64,000 bases of DNA from Microbacterium oxydans (GTDB lineage: Bacteria > Actinomycetota > Actinomycetes > Actinomycetales > Microbacteriaceae): NCBI RefSeq assembly GCF_900095745.1, contig NZ_FMIR01000006.1:1-64000 (forward strand). Reading direction: 5' to 3'. Below are positions 50,320 to 61,021 of this stretch, in pieces; the stretch's first letter is position 1; each line of letters begins with the position of its first letter. Made by a program: the position numbers and the translations under genes. The notes beneath the pieces are model-generated. The model was not told the DNA's origin. It saw only the letters and a program-made list of their open reading frames with translations, and did not search any database.

Positions 50320-51282
50320 ATGCTCGCCTACCTGCTGCGCCGCCTCGCGTTCCTCGTGGTGTCGCTCGTCGTCGCCATGGTCGCGATCTTCGTGCTGCTG
50401 CGTCTGCTCCCCGGCGACCCGGCCAACGCGCTGCTCTCGGTGAACGCGACCCCCGAGCAGATCGCCGCGGCCCGCGAGCAGGTCGGCTCCGACCAGCCCC
50501 TGCTGCAGCAGTTCACGACGTGGGCGGGGCAGCTGCTCCGCTTCGACCTCGGTGAGTCGTTCCTGAGCTCGCGTCCCGTCGGACCCGACATCGCCGACCG
50601 CCTCGCCGTGACCATTCCGCTCACGCTCATCGCCTTCACGATCGCCCTGCTGGTCTCCCTCGTGATCGGCATCACCGCGGCAGTGAAGTCCGACCGCTGG
50701 TACGGCATCGTGCTCTCGGGGTTCGCGCAGCTCGGCGTCGCCGTCCCGGTGTTCTGGGTCGGCGTCGTGCTCGTCTGGGTGTTCGCGCTCGGGCTCGGCG
50801 TCCTGCCCTCCGGCGGCTTCCCGCGTGACGACTGGGAGGACCCCGCCGACGCGCTGCGATCGCTCGCCCTGCCGATCACCACGATCGTGATCGTGATGAG
50901 CGCCTCCCTCAGCCGGTACGTCCGCTCGGCCACGCTCGACGTGCTCGGCAGCGACTATCTGCGCACCGCTCGCGCCGGAGGCTCCGGCATGGGTGAGGCG
51001 CTGCTGCGTCATGGTGTGCGCAACGGCGCGGTGCCCGTCGTCGCGATCCTCGGCATCGAGCTGTCGACGACGCTGCTCGGCGCGGTCGTCGTCGAGAGCG
51101 TGTTCACCCTTCCCGGGCTCGGCAGCCTGCTGCTGTCGGCCATCGAGCAGCACGACTTCCAGGTCATCCAGGGCGTTCTCGTCGTCAGCACCCTCTTCGT
51201 GCTGCTCGTCGGATTCGCCGCCGACATCGTGCAGCGCCTGATCGACCCGCGCCTGCGCACGAGCGTCTCGGGGAACCGATGA
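50320..51282 (+). CDS. Peptide ABC transporter permease (DppB type)
   Basis: 320 residues; MLAYLLRRLAFLVVSLVVAM first helix, GDPANALLSVNATPEQIAAA outside segment, and the SDYLRTARAGGSGMGEALLR coupling loop. Stop overlaps the next start (ATGA). Confidence 0.95.
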   Translation: MLAYLLRRLAFLVVSLVVAMVAIFVLLRLLPGDPANALLSVNATPEQIAAAREQVGSDQPLLQQFTTWAGQLLRFDLGESFLSSRPVGPDIADRLAVTIPLTLIAFTIALLVSLVIGITAAVKSDRWYGIVLSGFAQLGVAVPVFWVGVVLVWVFALGLGVLPSGGFPRDDWEDPADALRSLALPITTIVIVMSASLSRYVRSATLDVLGSDYLRTARAGGSGMGEALLRHGVRNGAVPVVAILGIELSTTLLGAVVVESVFTLPGLGSLLLSAIEQHDFQVIQGVLVVSTLFVLLVGFAADIVQRLIDPRLRTSVSGNR

Positions 51283-52139
51283 GTCGCGTCGCCGAACAGC
51301 TGATCACCGGATCCGTGCCCGTGCGCCGGCGTCCGAAGGCGACCCTCGTCATCGGGATCGTGCTCACGGGCCTCATCGTGCTCATGGCCCTGGTCTCCCT
51401 GTTCTGGCTTCCGTATCCGCTCGCCGACACCAGCGGCGGCCGTCTCGAAGGACCGAGCGCGCTGCACCTGCTCGGAACCGACCGACTCGGTCGCGACCTG
51501 CTCTCGCAGCTGATGTGGGGCGCGCGGATCGCCCTCATCGTCGGCACCTGCTCGGTCGCGATCGCGGCTGTCCTCGGCACGATCATCGGCCTCCTCGCCG
51601 CCTTCGCCCGGCCCTGGGTCGATGACACGCTCTCGGCCGGACTCGACGTGGTGATCGCCTTCCCCGTGCTGCTGCTCGCGATGCTGGTCGTCGCCGTCCA
51701 GGGTGCGTCGTTGTGGTCGGCGGTGCTCGCGATCGGGCTCGCGATGTCGGCGGTGATCGCCCGTCTCACCCGCATCCTCGCGCGTCGCGTGCTGCAGGAG
51801 CAGTTCGTCACCGCGGCGCGCACGAGCGGCACGAGCGTGATCGGAATCGTGTTCCAGCACGTCCTGCCGAACATCGCGCCGACTCTGGCCGTGAGCCTCG
51901 CGCTGCAGTTCGGCGCTGCCGTGCTCGCGGAGGCGAGCCTGTCGTACCTGGGCCTCGGCGCACCGCCGCCCAACGCCTCGTGGGGGCGGATGCTGCAGGA
52001 GGCGCAGGGCACCGTGCTCACGGCCCCCGTCGGCGCGATCGCTCCCGGTGTCGCGATCATCGCGCTCGTGCTCGGTGTGAACTTCCTCGCCGACGGTCTG
52101 CGCGACCTCGCCGACCCGACCCGCAGGAGGAGCCGATGA
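51279..52139 (+). CDS. Peptide ABC transporter permease (DppC type)
   Basis: 286 residues with GTDRLGRDLLSQLMWGARIA and the coupling loop EQFVTAARTSGTSVIGIVF. Final residues RRRSR. Overlaps the ATPase start by 4 nt; GGAGGAGCC before that start is inside this gene. Confidence 0.95.
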   Translation: MSRVAEQLITGSVPVRRRPKATLVIGIVLTGLIVLMALVSLFWLPYPLADTSGGRLEGPSALHLLGTDRLGRDLLSQLMWGARIALIVGTCSVAIAAVLGTIIGLLAAFARPWVDDTLSAGLDVVIAFPVLLLAMLVVAVQGASLWSAVLAIGLAMSAVIARLTRILARRVLQEQFVTAARTSGTSVIGIVFQHVLPNIAPTLAVSLALQFGAAVLAEASLSYLGLGAPPPNASWGRMLQEAQGTVLTAPVGAIAPGVAIIALVLGVNFLADGLRDLADPTRRRSR

Positions 52140-52933
52140 GCCTTCTCGATGTCACCGGCCTCACGGTCCGCTCCTCGTCCGGCGTGCTCGTGCGCGACGT
52201 CTCGTTCTCGCTCGGAGCCGGCGAACGCCTGGGGCTCATCGGAGAGTCCGGTTCGGGCAAGTCTCTGACCTCGTTGGCGGTCACCGGTCTGCTGCCGGAT
52301 GCCCTCGTCGCCTCGGGTTCCGTGCTGCTCGACGGGCATCAGGTCGTCGGCGCTCGGGATGCCGATCTCCGGCCATTGCGCGGACCGGTGGCGCAGATCG
52401 TCTTCCAGGAGCCGCTCACCGCTCTCGATCCGCTGATGCGGGTCGGCCGGCAGGTCGCCGAACCGCTGCGCCGCCATCTCGGGGTTCGCGGTACTGAGCT
52501 GCGTTCAGCCGTCGATGCCGCCCTCGATGAGGTGGCCCTGTCGGAGCCGCGGTTCGCGCGCGCCTACCCGCACGAGCTGTCGGGTGGTCAGCGTCAGCGC
52601 GTGGCCATCGCCATCGCCCTCGCCGCCAAACCGCAGCTGCTCATCGCCGACGAGCCGACGACGGCGCTCGACGTGACGGTGCAGGACGGCGTGCTCACGC
52701 TCCTCGAGCGGCTGATCGCCGAACGGGGCATGGCACTCCTGTTCATCAGCCACGACCTGGCCGTGGTCTCGCGCATGGTCGATCGCATCGTGGTGCTGCG
52801 CGACGGAAGTGTCGTCGAGGCAGGGCCGGTGGCCCAGGTGCTGCAGGAGCCGGCCGAGCCGTACACGCGGATGCTGGTCGACAGTGCCCGCGCCCTCGAC
52901 GCGTACCTCGACGCCGGGGAGGGCACACGATGA
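52136..52933 (+). CDS. Peptide ABC transporter ATPase (DppD type)
   Basis: 265 residues, Walker A GESGSGKSL, FQEPLTALDPLM, signature LSGGQRQRVAIAIAL, Walker B LIADEPTTALD, ISHDLAVV. First of two ATPases in the operon. The longer frame upstream is a shadow of the permease. Confidence 0.95.
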   Translation: MSLLDVTGLTVRSSSGVLVRDVSFSLGAGERLGLIGESGSGKSLTSLAVTGLLPDALVASGSVLLDGHQVVGARDADLRPLRGPVAQIVFQEPLTALDPLMRVGRQVAEPLRRHLGVRGTELRSAVDAALDEVALSEPRFARAYPHELSGGQRQRVAIAIALAAKPQLLIADEPTTALDVTVQDGVLTLLERLIAERGMALLFISHDLAVVSRMVDRIVVLRDGSVVEAGPVAQVLQEPAEPYTRMLVDSARALDAYLDAGEGTR

Positions 52934-53685
52934 CGATCCTCGAACTACAAGGCGCCGGCTTCGCGTACGGTTCCCGCCGGGTGCTGGACGACATCTCGGT
53001 GAGCCTCTCTGACGGCGACTCACTCGGTCTCGTGGGCGAGTCGGGTGCGGGCAAGTCCACGATCCTGCGACTGATGCTTGGCCTCGCCGCCCCGCGCGAT
53101 GGGCAGATGCTGTTCGACGGCGCTCCCCTGTCGCTGCGCGACCGCGCGCAGATGCGGCGGTTCCGCGCGAGTGTGCAGCCCGTCTTCCAGGATCCGTATT
53201 CGTCGCTCGACCCCCGCCAGCGGATCGACCGGATCATCGGCGAACCGCTCCGGTCATTGGGACTCGCATCGGGCGCCGACGCACAGCATCGCATCGCCGA
53301 GGCCCTCGACTCCGTCGGGCTTCCCGCCGACACCGCACGCCGGTACCCGCACGAGTTCTCCGGTGGTCAGCGTCAGCGCATCGCGATCGCGCGGGCCGTG
53401 GTGTCCCGCCCGCGGGTCCTTCTGGCCGACGAGCCGGTGAGTGCGCTCGATGTCACGACCCGGGTGCAGGTGCTCGAGCTGCTCGACCGGCTGCGCCGCG
53501 AGAACGGCCTCTCGCTCGTGATGGTGTCGCACGACCTCACCGCGATCGCCGCGGCCTGCGACCGCACGGTCGTGCTGCAGAACGGTCGCGTCGTCGAGCA
53601 GGGTGCGACGGCGGATGTGCTCCACGATCCCCAGGACCCGTACACGCGGGCGCTGGTCGACGCGGTTCCGCGACTGCCGCGCTGA
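52930..53685 (+). CDS. Peptide ABC transporter ATPase (DppF type)
   Basis: 251 residues, Walker A GESGAGKST, FQDPYSSLDPRQ, signature FSGGQRQRIAIARAV, Walker B LLADEPVSALD, VSHDLTAI. Last gene of the operon; converges on the DUF779 gene 14 nt later. Confidence 0.95.
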   Translation: MTILELQGAGFAYGSRRVLDDISVSLSDGDSLGLVGESGAGKSTILRLMLGLAAPRDGQMLFDGAPLSLRDRAQMRRFRASVQPVFQDPYSSLDPRQRIDRIIGEPLRSLGLASGADAQHRIAEALDSVGLPADTARRYPHEFSGGQRQRIAIARAVVSRPRVLLADEPVSALDVTTRVQVLELLDRLRRENGLSLVMVSHDLTAIAAACDRTVVLQNGRVVEQGATADVLHDPQDPYTRALVDAVPRLPR

Positions 53686-53699
53686 AGCCCCTCCGCCCG

Positions 53700-54101
53700 T
53701 CAGGTCCCCGACGCCGCCAACCCGAAGTACGCCAGCTCCGCGTCGTTCAGCATCCGCGAGCGGATCAGGAACCGCATCCCGGTCGGACCCTCGACCGAGA
53801 AGCCGGCTCCGCGACCGGGTACGACGTCGATGGTCAGGTGCGTGTACTTCCAGTACTCGAACTGCGACTCCGACATGTAGACCTCGACGGGCGCCTCGAG
53901 CCCGGCATCGAGTGCGCCGAGCAGCACGTCGCCCGGGCCGGTGATGAACATCCCGACCGGGTAACACATGGGTGATGACCCGTCGCAGCAGCCGCCGGAC
54001 TGATGGAACATGAGCGGCCCGTGCTGCGCGGTCAGGTCGCGAACGAGGGATGCCGCGGCATCCGTCACGTCGACTCGCTGATAGGTGCCGATGCTGACCA
54101 T
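53700..54101 (-). CDS. DUF779 family protein, aldehyde dehydrogenase partner
   Basis: 133 residues. Conserved DUF779 core with clustered cysteines FHQSGGCCDGSSPMCYP (34-50), then YMSESQFEYWKYTHLTIDVV and GRGAGFSVEGP. The Cys cluster may bind metal. It follows the aldehyde dehydrogenase by 61 nt on the same strand, the usual arrangement, but its role is not established. Confidence 0.92.
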   Translation of the reverse strand: MVSIGTYQRVDVTDAAASLVRDLTAQHGPLMFHQSGGCCDGSSPMCYPVGMFITGPGDVLLGALDAGLEAPVEVYMSESQFEYWKYTHLTIDVVPGRGAGFSVEGPTGMRFLIRSRMLNDAELAYFGLAASGT

Positions 54102-54162
54102 GATTCATGCCTTCCGGGGAATGGATCCGGGCGGACGCCGCAGCGCCCGCCCGGAGTCGAGC

Positions 54163-55713
<1,551 letters not shown>

Positions 55714-55793
55714 GGGGGTCTCCTTCGACGGAGCCGCGCTTCGGTTCGCGGCTGTGCTCCGAAGGTAGGTCGCATGAGGTTGCACGCAGATGC

Positions 55794-55813
55794 GCAACGT
55801 TGCAATATATTGC
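55794..55813. promoter_or_regulatory. Two overlapping palindromes in the aldehyde dehydrogenase promoter
   Basis: GCAACGTTGC (55794-55803) and GCAATATATTGC (55802-55813), both perfect, share two bases. They lie 81-100 bp upstream of the dehydrogenase start and 4 nt after the regulator stop: likely binding sites for the GAF regulator. Confidence 0.55.
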
Positions 55814-55817
55814 GGCC

Positions 55818-57149
55818 TCACTCGGCGGCGAGGCGCTCGATCCGTGCGACCACTCCCGCGCGCTTCGGCGATCGCGCCGGAAGCATCTCGAGGGCGAGGC
55901 GCAGCGCCTCGGCATCGGCCTGCCCCTCCGGGATCTCGGCGTAGGCGAGCAGCACGTCGAGGCTGGCCTCCGACAGCATGGCCTCGTGCAGCGCCGCGCG
56001 CACCGATTCGCGGAAGTCCTCGACCCCGGGCGACGTCGACTCGGGCAGCACGGGTCCGCGATAGGCGGTGAGCGCCACGCGGTGCGCGCCGCGGTCGAGC
56101 AGGGAGAGCACGTCGTGCGCATCCGTGTCGAGGGCGACGGGCAGCCGGTACGGACGCGACTCCGGAACCAGGTCGGGAGCCGTGCGCTCGAGCACCTTGC
56201 GAAGGCGCACCATCTCGGGCCGCAGCGTGTCGGGCGAGACGCCGGAGCCGTAGACGAGTTCGCACAGCCGCTCGGCAGAGAGACCCTGCCGATGCACGGC
56301 GAGCATCAGCAGGATGGCGGCGTGCCGCGCGCTGAGCTCGATCATCGATTCGTCGTGCGCCGACTCCGTCTCCAGCCGCGCGCGGTCCCGTCCGAGCACA
56401 TGCAGCGTCGCCCGGGCGGTCACGGGGGTGCGCGGCTTCGAGGTCGTCGGCCTGTTCCGGGGGGCCTCGCTCCGTTCCCGCAGCCGCGCGACCATCAGCT
56501 CCGATTCCACGGCCCGGGCGGTCGCATCGACCAGCAGCCGAGCCTGCGGCGAGACGACCTCGGGGCCGCCGGTGATGTCGATCACGCCCAGCACCCGCTT
56601 GGTCTCCGGGTCGCGCACGGGCGCGGCCGTGCAGGACCACGGATGCACGAGCCGGTTGTAGTGCTCGGCGCCGCGGATCTGTACCGACTGCCCGAGAGCG
56701 AGCGCGGTGCCGGGCGCGCTCGTGCCGACCGCATCCTCCGACCAGTTCGCCCCGGCGACGAAGCCCATGTCATCGGTGAGCGTGCGCAGCTGGTCGTCGC
56801 CCTCGATCCACAGCAGTCGTCCGGCCTGGTCGCCCACCGCGATGATCACACCGGTGTCCTCGGTCTCGCCCGGCAGCAGCAGCGCACGGATCATGTCCAT
56901 GGCCGATGCCAGCGGGTGAGCGAGGCGGTACTCCTCGAGCTCGTCGCTGACGAGTTCCAGCGGCGGAGCAGCCTCGGGTCCGACCCTGCGCCGCCACGAC
57001 CGCTCCCATGACTCGCGCACGAGGGGCCGCACCTCCTGCAGCCGCCGGTCTTCGAGGTTGCCGGCCAGCAGCTCCTCATGCGCACGCTCGACGATCAGTC
57101 GCGATGTCGCCGGAAGTGACTCGCGGGATACCTGCCACGGCGCAGACAC
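55818..57149 (-). CDS. GAF-domain transcriptional regulator (AcoR-like N terminus)
   Basis: 443 residues. N-terminal half: sensor-regulator segment [20 protein letters not shown] and a GAF domain ([20 protein letters not shown], residues ~128-147, with [20 protein letters not shown]), as in acetoin/alcohol regulators of the AcoR type. There is no sigma-54 AAA domain; instead a C-terminal winged-helix-like region ([36 protein letters not shown]) probably binds DNA. Upstream of, and on the same strand as, the aldehyde dehydrogenase it is expected to activate. Confidence 0.88.
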   Translation of the reverse strand: MSAPWQVSRESLPATSRLIVERAHEELLAGNLEDRRLQEVRPLVRESWERSWRRRVGPEAAPPLELVSDELEEYRLAHPLASAMDMIRALLLPGETEDTGVIIAVGDQAGRLLWIEGDDQLRTLTDDMGFVAGANWSEDAVGTSAPGTALALGQSVQIRGAEHYNRLVHPWSCTAAPVRDPETKRVLGVIDITGGPEVVSPQARLLVDATARAVESELMVARLRERSEAPRNRPTTSKPRTPVTARATLHVLGRDRARLETESAHDESMIELSARHAAILLMLAVHRQGLSAERLCELVYGSGVSPDTLRPEMVRLRKVLERTAPDLVPESRPYRLPVALDTDAHDVLSLLDRGAHRVALTAYRGPVLPESTSPGVEDFRESVRAALHEAMLSEASLDVLLAYAEIPEGQADAEALRLALEMLPARSPKRAGVVARIERLAAE

Positions 57150-57225
57150 AGCGGTCTCCGATCGTCGAAGAGGTGCGTTGCCTCAGTGTACGAGCAGCGC
57201 GCGCCCGAGGGAACACCCCGTCGCG

Positions 57226-57792
57226 TCAGCGGATGAGCCCGGCGACCAGGTCGTCGATCACCTCGTCGGTGGACGTCTCCGGATCGATCGGCGTGGTCAG
57301 CCTGTCGAGCAGCAGACCGTCGATGGCGTAGTGGAACAGGGCGATCTCGCGGCGCCCACCGGGGAGGCCGGCCGCGGTGTTGAAGGCGACGTCGCCGTCG
57401 AAGCCGGCCCGCTGCCAGGCGCCGAGGACCGCCGCGACCTCGGGTCGCCGCCCTCCTTCGAGCCGCAGTTCGAACAACGCGAGGGTCACATCCCGATCCT
57501 CGGTCAGCCGACGCACGATGTCGCGGATGTAGTCGGCGAACAGCGCCGGACCGGGAGCGGTGGTCGCGCGCCGCTCCAGATCTTCGGGCGTGGGTGCGAG
57601 GCGCTCCCCGATCCGCTCGACGAGTCCTTCGAGCAGCGCATCCCGACTGCGGAAGTAGTTCGAGGTCGTGCCGGTGGGAACCTGTGCGGCGCTGTCGACC
57701 GCGCGATGGGTGAGCCCCCGCGAACCCTCTCGGGCGAGGACCGTGAGTCCGGCATCCGCGATCGCCCGTCGCCGCGAGTCGTTCTTGACCAT
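57226..57792 (-). CDS. TetR family transcriptional regulator
   Basis: 188 residues, helix-turn-helix at ~8-52 (RAIADAGLTVLAREGSRGLT, HRAVDSAAQVPTGTTSNYF), typical of small TetR repressors with a YFRSRDALLEGLVER continuation. Divergent from the RibD-like gene, with a 10-bp-arm inverted repeat covering the shared promoter. Confidence 0.93.
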   Translation of the reverse strand: MVKNDSRRRAIADAGLTVLAREGSRGLTHRAVDSAAQVPTGTTSNYFRSRDALLEGLVERIGERLAPTPEDLERRATTAPGPALFADYIRDIVRRLTEDRDVTLALFELRLEGGRRPEVAAVLGAWQRAGFDGDVAFNTAAGLPGGRREIALFHYAIDGLLLDRLTTPIDPETSTDEVIDDLVAGLIR

Positions 57793-57807
57793 GACACGAC
57801 ACTAGCG

Positions 57808-57854
57808 CAATCACTACGCCTGTTGTACTGTAACTGCGACATCTGTAGTGATTG
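57808..57854. promoter_or_regulatory. TetR operator in the divergent promoter
   Basis: CAATCACTAC (57808-57817) and GTAGTGATTG (57845-57854) are perfect inverted arms 27 bp apart, spanning nearly the whole 69-bp intergenic region. Fits autorepression plus repression of the reductase gene. Confidence 0.65.
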
Positions 57855-57861
57855 GAGAACC

Positions 57862-58431
57862 ATGCGAGAACTCGTGTACTACGCCGCCGTGACCCTCGAC
57901 GGCTACATCGCCGGTCCGGACGGCGAATTCGATGCCTTCCTCATCGAGGGCGACCACATGGACGGCATCAACGCCCGCTTCGCCGACACGCTGCCCACGG
58001 TTGCTGCCGACGCGCTCGGCATCACCCAGAAGCGCGACGTGTTCGACACGGTGCTGATGGGCTGGAACACCTATCGGGTGGGAGGCCTCCCCAGCCCCTA
58101 CTCGCACCTCCGCCAGATCGTGTTCAGCCGCACGAAGACCGCGGAGGCCGAGAACCTGGAGGTCACGGCCGAGGATCCGGTCGAGGTGGTGCGGCGGCTG
58201 AAGCAGGAGGACGGCGCCGACATCTGGCTCTGTGGAGGCGGAGCTCTCGCCGCGTCGCTCGCCGACGAGATCGATCGGCTCGTGCTGAAGCGGCAGCCGT
58301 TGCTGTTCGGATCGGGCATCCCGCTGTTCGGCGAGCGTGCGTACCGTCCCGAGCGGTTCGACGCGGTCGCGACGACGGCGTACGAGTCCGGCGTCGTCGT
58401 CACCGAGCTGGAACGGCGGCTCGGCCGATGA
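57862..58431 (+). CDS. Dihydrofolate reductase/RibD C-terminal-like protein
   Basis: 189 residues; ATG preceded by TTGGAGAACC. RibD-C/DHFR fold: ELVYYAAVTLDGYIAGPDGE at the N terminus, TVLMGWNTYRVGG (nucleotide contact), QIVFSRTK, and IWLCGGGALAASLADEIDRL. Family members are NADPH-dependent reductases of uncertain substrate. Its TetR control suggests it responds to a small molecule. Terminator follows. Confidence 0.9.
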   Translation: MRELVYYAAVTLDGYIAGPDGEFDAFLIEGDHMDGINARFADTLPTVAADALGITQKRDVFDTVLMGWNTYRVGGLPSPYSHLRQIVFSRTKTAEAENLEVTAEDPVEVVRRLKQEDGADIWLCGGGALAASLADEIDRLVLKRQPLLFGSGIPLFGERAYRPERFDAVATTAYESGVVVTELERRLGR

Positions 58432-58434
58432 CGA

Positions 58435-58468
58435 TTCTCGCGGGGGCCTCGGGCGGCCCCCGCGAGAA
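58435..58468. terminator. Perfect 14-bp hairpin terminator
   Basis: TTCTCGCGGGGGCC (58435-58448) and its exact inverse (58455-58468) flank a TCGGGC loop, 3 nt after the reductase stop. Confidence 0.85.
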
Positions 58469-58559
58469 CGCATACCCCCTCGGGCCCCTCCTGGCAAGAT
58501 CATTTCCCCGCCGGCCGCACTCCCTTAGCGTGTGAGCACACCACGAGTCAGGAGGCGCC

Positions 58560-58847
58560 ATGAACGTCCGCACCCCCATCCCCACTGGCTCCGCACGGCG
58601 CGAAGAGCAGGCCGACATCCAGGCCGTCGTCTCCCCGAAGTACGACCGAGTGGGCTTCGACCGCTACGTCGTGTCGCACGACGGGCCGATCGGCTACATC
58701 GAAGCCGTACCTCCGGTCTTCGTCTGCTACCTCGGCCATCCGTACGCACAGGCCGAAGAGGTCGCGCAGGTGCACGAATTCGATCGTGCCGTGCGGCTGC
58801 TCGACGAACGCGCCGCCCGGTCGCGACAGCGCCCTCTCGCCGGATGA
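58560..58847 (+). CDS. Small conserved protein heading the glgX-treY-treZ operon
   Basis: 95 residues, start preceded by CAGGAGGCGCC. The sequence (YDRVGFDRYVVSHDGPIGYI, VPPVFVCYLGHPYAQAEEVA) has no family I recognise. Its stop overlaps the glgX start (ATGA), so it is co-translated with the debranching enzyme and may assist glycogen/trehalose metabolism. Confidence 0.75.
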   Translation: MNVRTPIPTGSARREEQADIQAVVSPKYDRVGFDRYVVSHDGPIGYIEAVPPVFVCYLGHPYAQAEEVAQVHEFDRAVRLLDERAARSRQRPLAG

Positions 58848-61021
58848 GCCGCGAGATCTGGCCCGGTTCGGCGTACCCGCTGGGGGCGACCTTCGATGGG
58901 CAGGGCACCAACTTCGCCCTGTTCAGCGAGGGCGCCGAGAGCGTGGAGCTGTGCCTCTTCGACGAAGACGGCAACGAAGAGCGCATCGCCTTGACCGAGG
59001 TCGACGCCTATGTCTGGCACGGCTACCTGCCCACGGTGCAGCCGGGGCAGCTGTACGGCTACCGGGTGCACGGTCCGCACGAGCCCGAGCAGGGCCGGCG
59101 GTTCAACCCGCACAAACTCCTCCTCGACCCCTACGCCAAGGCCGTCGCCGGGCGGATGGACTGGGGGCAGTCGCTGTTCGGCTACGACTTCGGTGACCCC
59201 GAATCCCGCAATGACGACGACTCGGCCGATGCGATGGTCAAGGGCGTCGTGGTCAACCCGTTCTTCGAGTGGGCCGGCGACCGGCCGCTGCACACGCCGT
59301 ACGCCGAGACGGTGATCTACGAGGCTCACGTGAAGGGCCTCACGCAGCTGCATCCGGACATCCCGGAAGAGCTGCGCGGCACCTACGCGGGCGTGGCGCA
59401 TCCGTCGGTCATCGAGCATCTGCAGCGGCTCGGCATCACCGCGCTCGAGCTCATGCCCGTGCATCAGTTCGTCGACGACTCCGTGCTGGAAGACAGAGGC
59501 CTCTCCAACTACTGGGGCTACAACACCCTCGGCTTCTTCGCCCCGCACAACGCCTACGCCTCGACGGGAGAGCGCGGCGAGCAGGTGCAGGAGTTCCGGG
59601 CGATGGTGCGCACGCTGCACGAAGCCGGGATCGAGGTCATCCTCGACGTCGTGTACAACCACACCGCCGAGGGAAACCACCTCGGCCCGACGCTCTCGAT
59701 GCGAGGGATCGACAACGAGGCGTACTACCGGCTCGAGGAGGACCGCCGCTACTACACCGACTACACCGGGACGGGGAACAGCCTCAACGCCGGCAACCCG
59801 CACGCGCTGCAGCTCCTGATGGACTCGCTGCGGTACTGGGTGACCGAGATGCACGTCGACGGATTCCGCTTCGACCTCGCCTCCGCCCTGGCCCGGGAGT
59901 TCTACGACGTCGACCGGCTCGCCGCCTTCTTCGAGCTCGTGCAGCAGGACCCGGTGGTGTCACAGGTGAAGCTCATCGCCGAGCCGTGGGACGTGGGCCC
60001 CGGCGGCTATCAGGTGGGGAACTTCCCGCCGCAGTGGTCGGAGTGGAACGGCCGGTACCGCGACACCGTGCGCGACTTCTGGCGCGGGGAGCCGCAGGCC
60101 CTCGGCGAGTTCGCCTCGCGGATCACCGGCTCGGCCGACCTGTACGAGCACTCGGGGCGGCGGCCGGTGGCCTCCATCAACTTCGTCACCGCGCACGACG
60201 GCTTCACGCTGCGCGACCTCGTCTCCTATGCCGAGAAGCACAACGAGGCCAACGGCGAGGACAATGCCGACGGCGAATCCCACAACCGCTCCGACAACAT
60301 GGGCGCGGAGGGACCGACCGACGACCTCGAGATCAACCGGCGGCGAGCGCGCCAGCAGCGCAACCTCCTCGCGACGCTGCTGCTCTCGCAGGGCGTTCCC
60401 ATGCTCGCCCACGGCGACGAGCTGGGGCGCACCCAGGGCGGCAACAACAACGTCTATGCGCAGGACAACGAGATCGCCTGGGTCGATTGGAAGAACGCCG
60501 ACCTGCCGCTCGTCGAGTTCACGGCGGCGATCTCACGGCTGCGGCGCGAGCATCCGACCTTCCGTCGGAGCCGCTTCTTCGACGGGCGTCCGGTGCGCGC
60601 CGAGGATGCCGAGCGCATCCCCGACGTCGTGTGGCTGCGACCCGACGGCGGTCCGATGGCGCCGGAGGACTGGGACTCGGGATTCGGACGCTGCGTCGGC
60701 GTGTTCCTGAACGGTCGAGGGATCCGTGAGAACGACAGCCGTGGACGGCCTGTCACCGACGTGAACTTCCTCCTGTACTTCAACAGCGGCGACGACCCGG
60801 TCGATGTCGTGGTGCCCGATGAGGGCTACGGAGACCAGTGGGATGCCGCGGTCGATACGGCCGGCGCGCTCCACGAGGCGACAGCCGTTCGGCCCGGCGA
60901 TACGGTACTTCTGGAAGGCAGGGCGATGCTCGTGCTGCAGGAGGCCGACGCGGCACCGCCGCAGATCGACGATTCGGTCGATGCCTCCCTCCGCATCCAG
61001 AACGAGCAGGCCACATCGTGA
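58844..61021 (+). CDS. glgX: Glycogen debranching enzyme GlgX (isoamylase type)
   Basis: 725 residues. CBM48-like N-terminal domain (YPLGATFDGQGTNFALFSEG), then a GH13 barrel: EVILDVVYNHTAEGN, HVDGFRFDLASA with the nucleophile Asp, LIAEPWDVGPGGYQ with the acid/base Glu, and FVTAHDGFTLRDL with the stabilising Asp. Cuts alpha-1,6 branches of glycogen or maltodextrins, supplying linear chains for TreY. Confidence 0.96.
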   Translation: MSREIWPGSAYPLGATFDGQGTNFALFSEGAESVELCLFDEDGNEERIALTEVDAYVWHGYLPTVQPGQLYGYRVHGPHEPEQGRRFNPHKLLLDPYAKAVAGRMDWGQSLFGYDFGDPESRNDDDSADAMVKGVVVNPFFEWAGDRPLHTPYAETVIYEAHVKGLTQLHPDIPEELRGTYAGVAHPSVIEHLQRLGITALELMPVHQFVDDSVLEDRGLSNYWGYNTLGFFAPHNAYASTGERGEQVQEFRAMVRTLHEAGIEVILDVVYNHTAEGNHLGPTLSMRGIDNEAYYRLEEDRRYYTDYTGTGNSLNAGNPHALQLLMDSLRYWVTEMHVDGFRFDLASALAREFYDVDRLAAFFELVQQDPVVSQVKLIAEPWDVGPGGYQVGNFPPQWSEWNGRYRDTVRDFWRGEPQALGEFASRITGSADLYEHSGRRPVASINFVTAHDGFTLRDLVSYAEKHNEANGEDNADGESHNRSDNMGAEGPTDDLEINRRRARQQRNLLATLLLSQGVPMLAHGDELGRTQGGNNNVYAQDNEIAWVDWKNADLPLVEFTAAISRLRREHPTFRRSRFFDGRPVRAEDAERIPDVVWLRPDGGPMAPEDWDSGFGRCVGVFLNGRGIRENDSRGRPVTDVNFLLYFNSGDDPVDVVVPDEGYGDQWDAAVDTAGALHEATAVRPGDTVLLEGRAMLVLQEADAAPPQIDDSVDASLRIQNEQATS

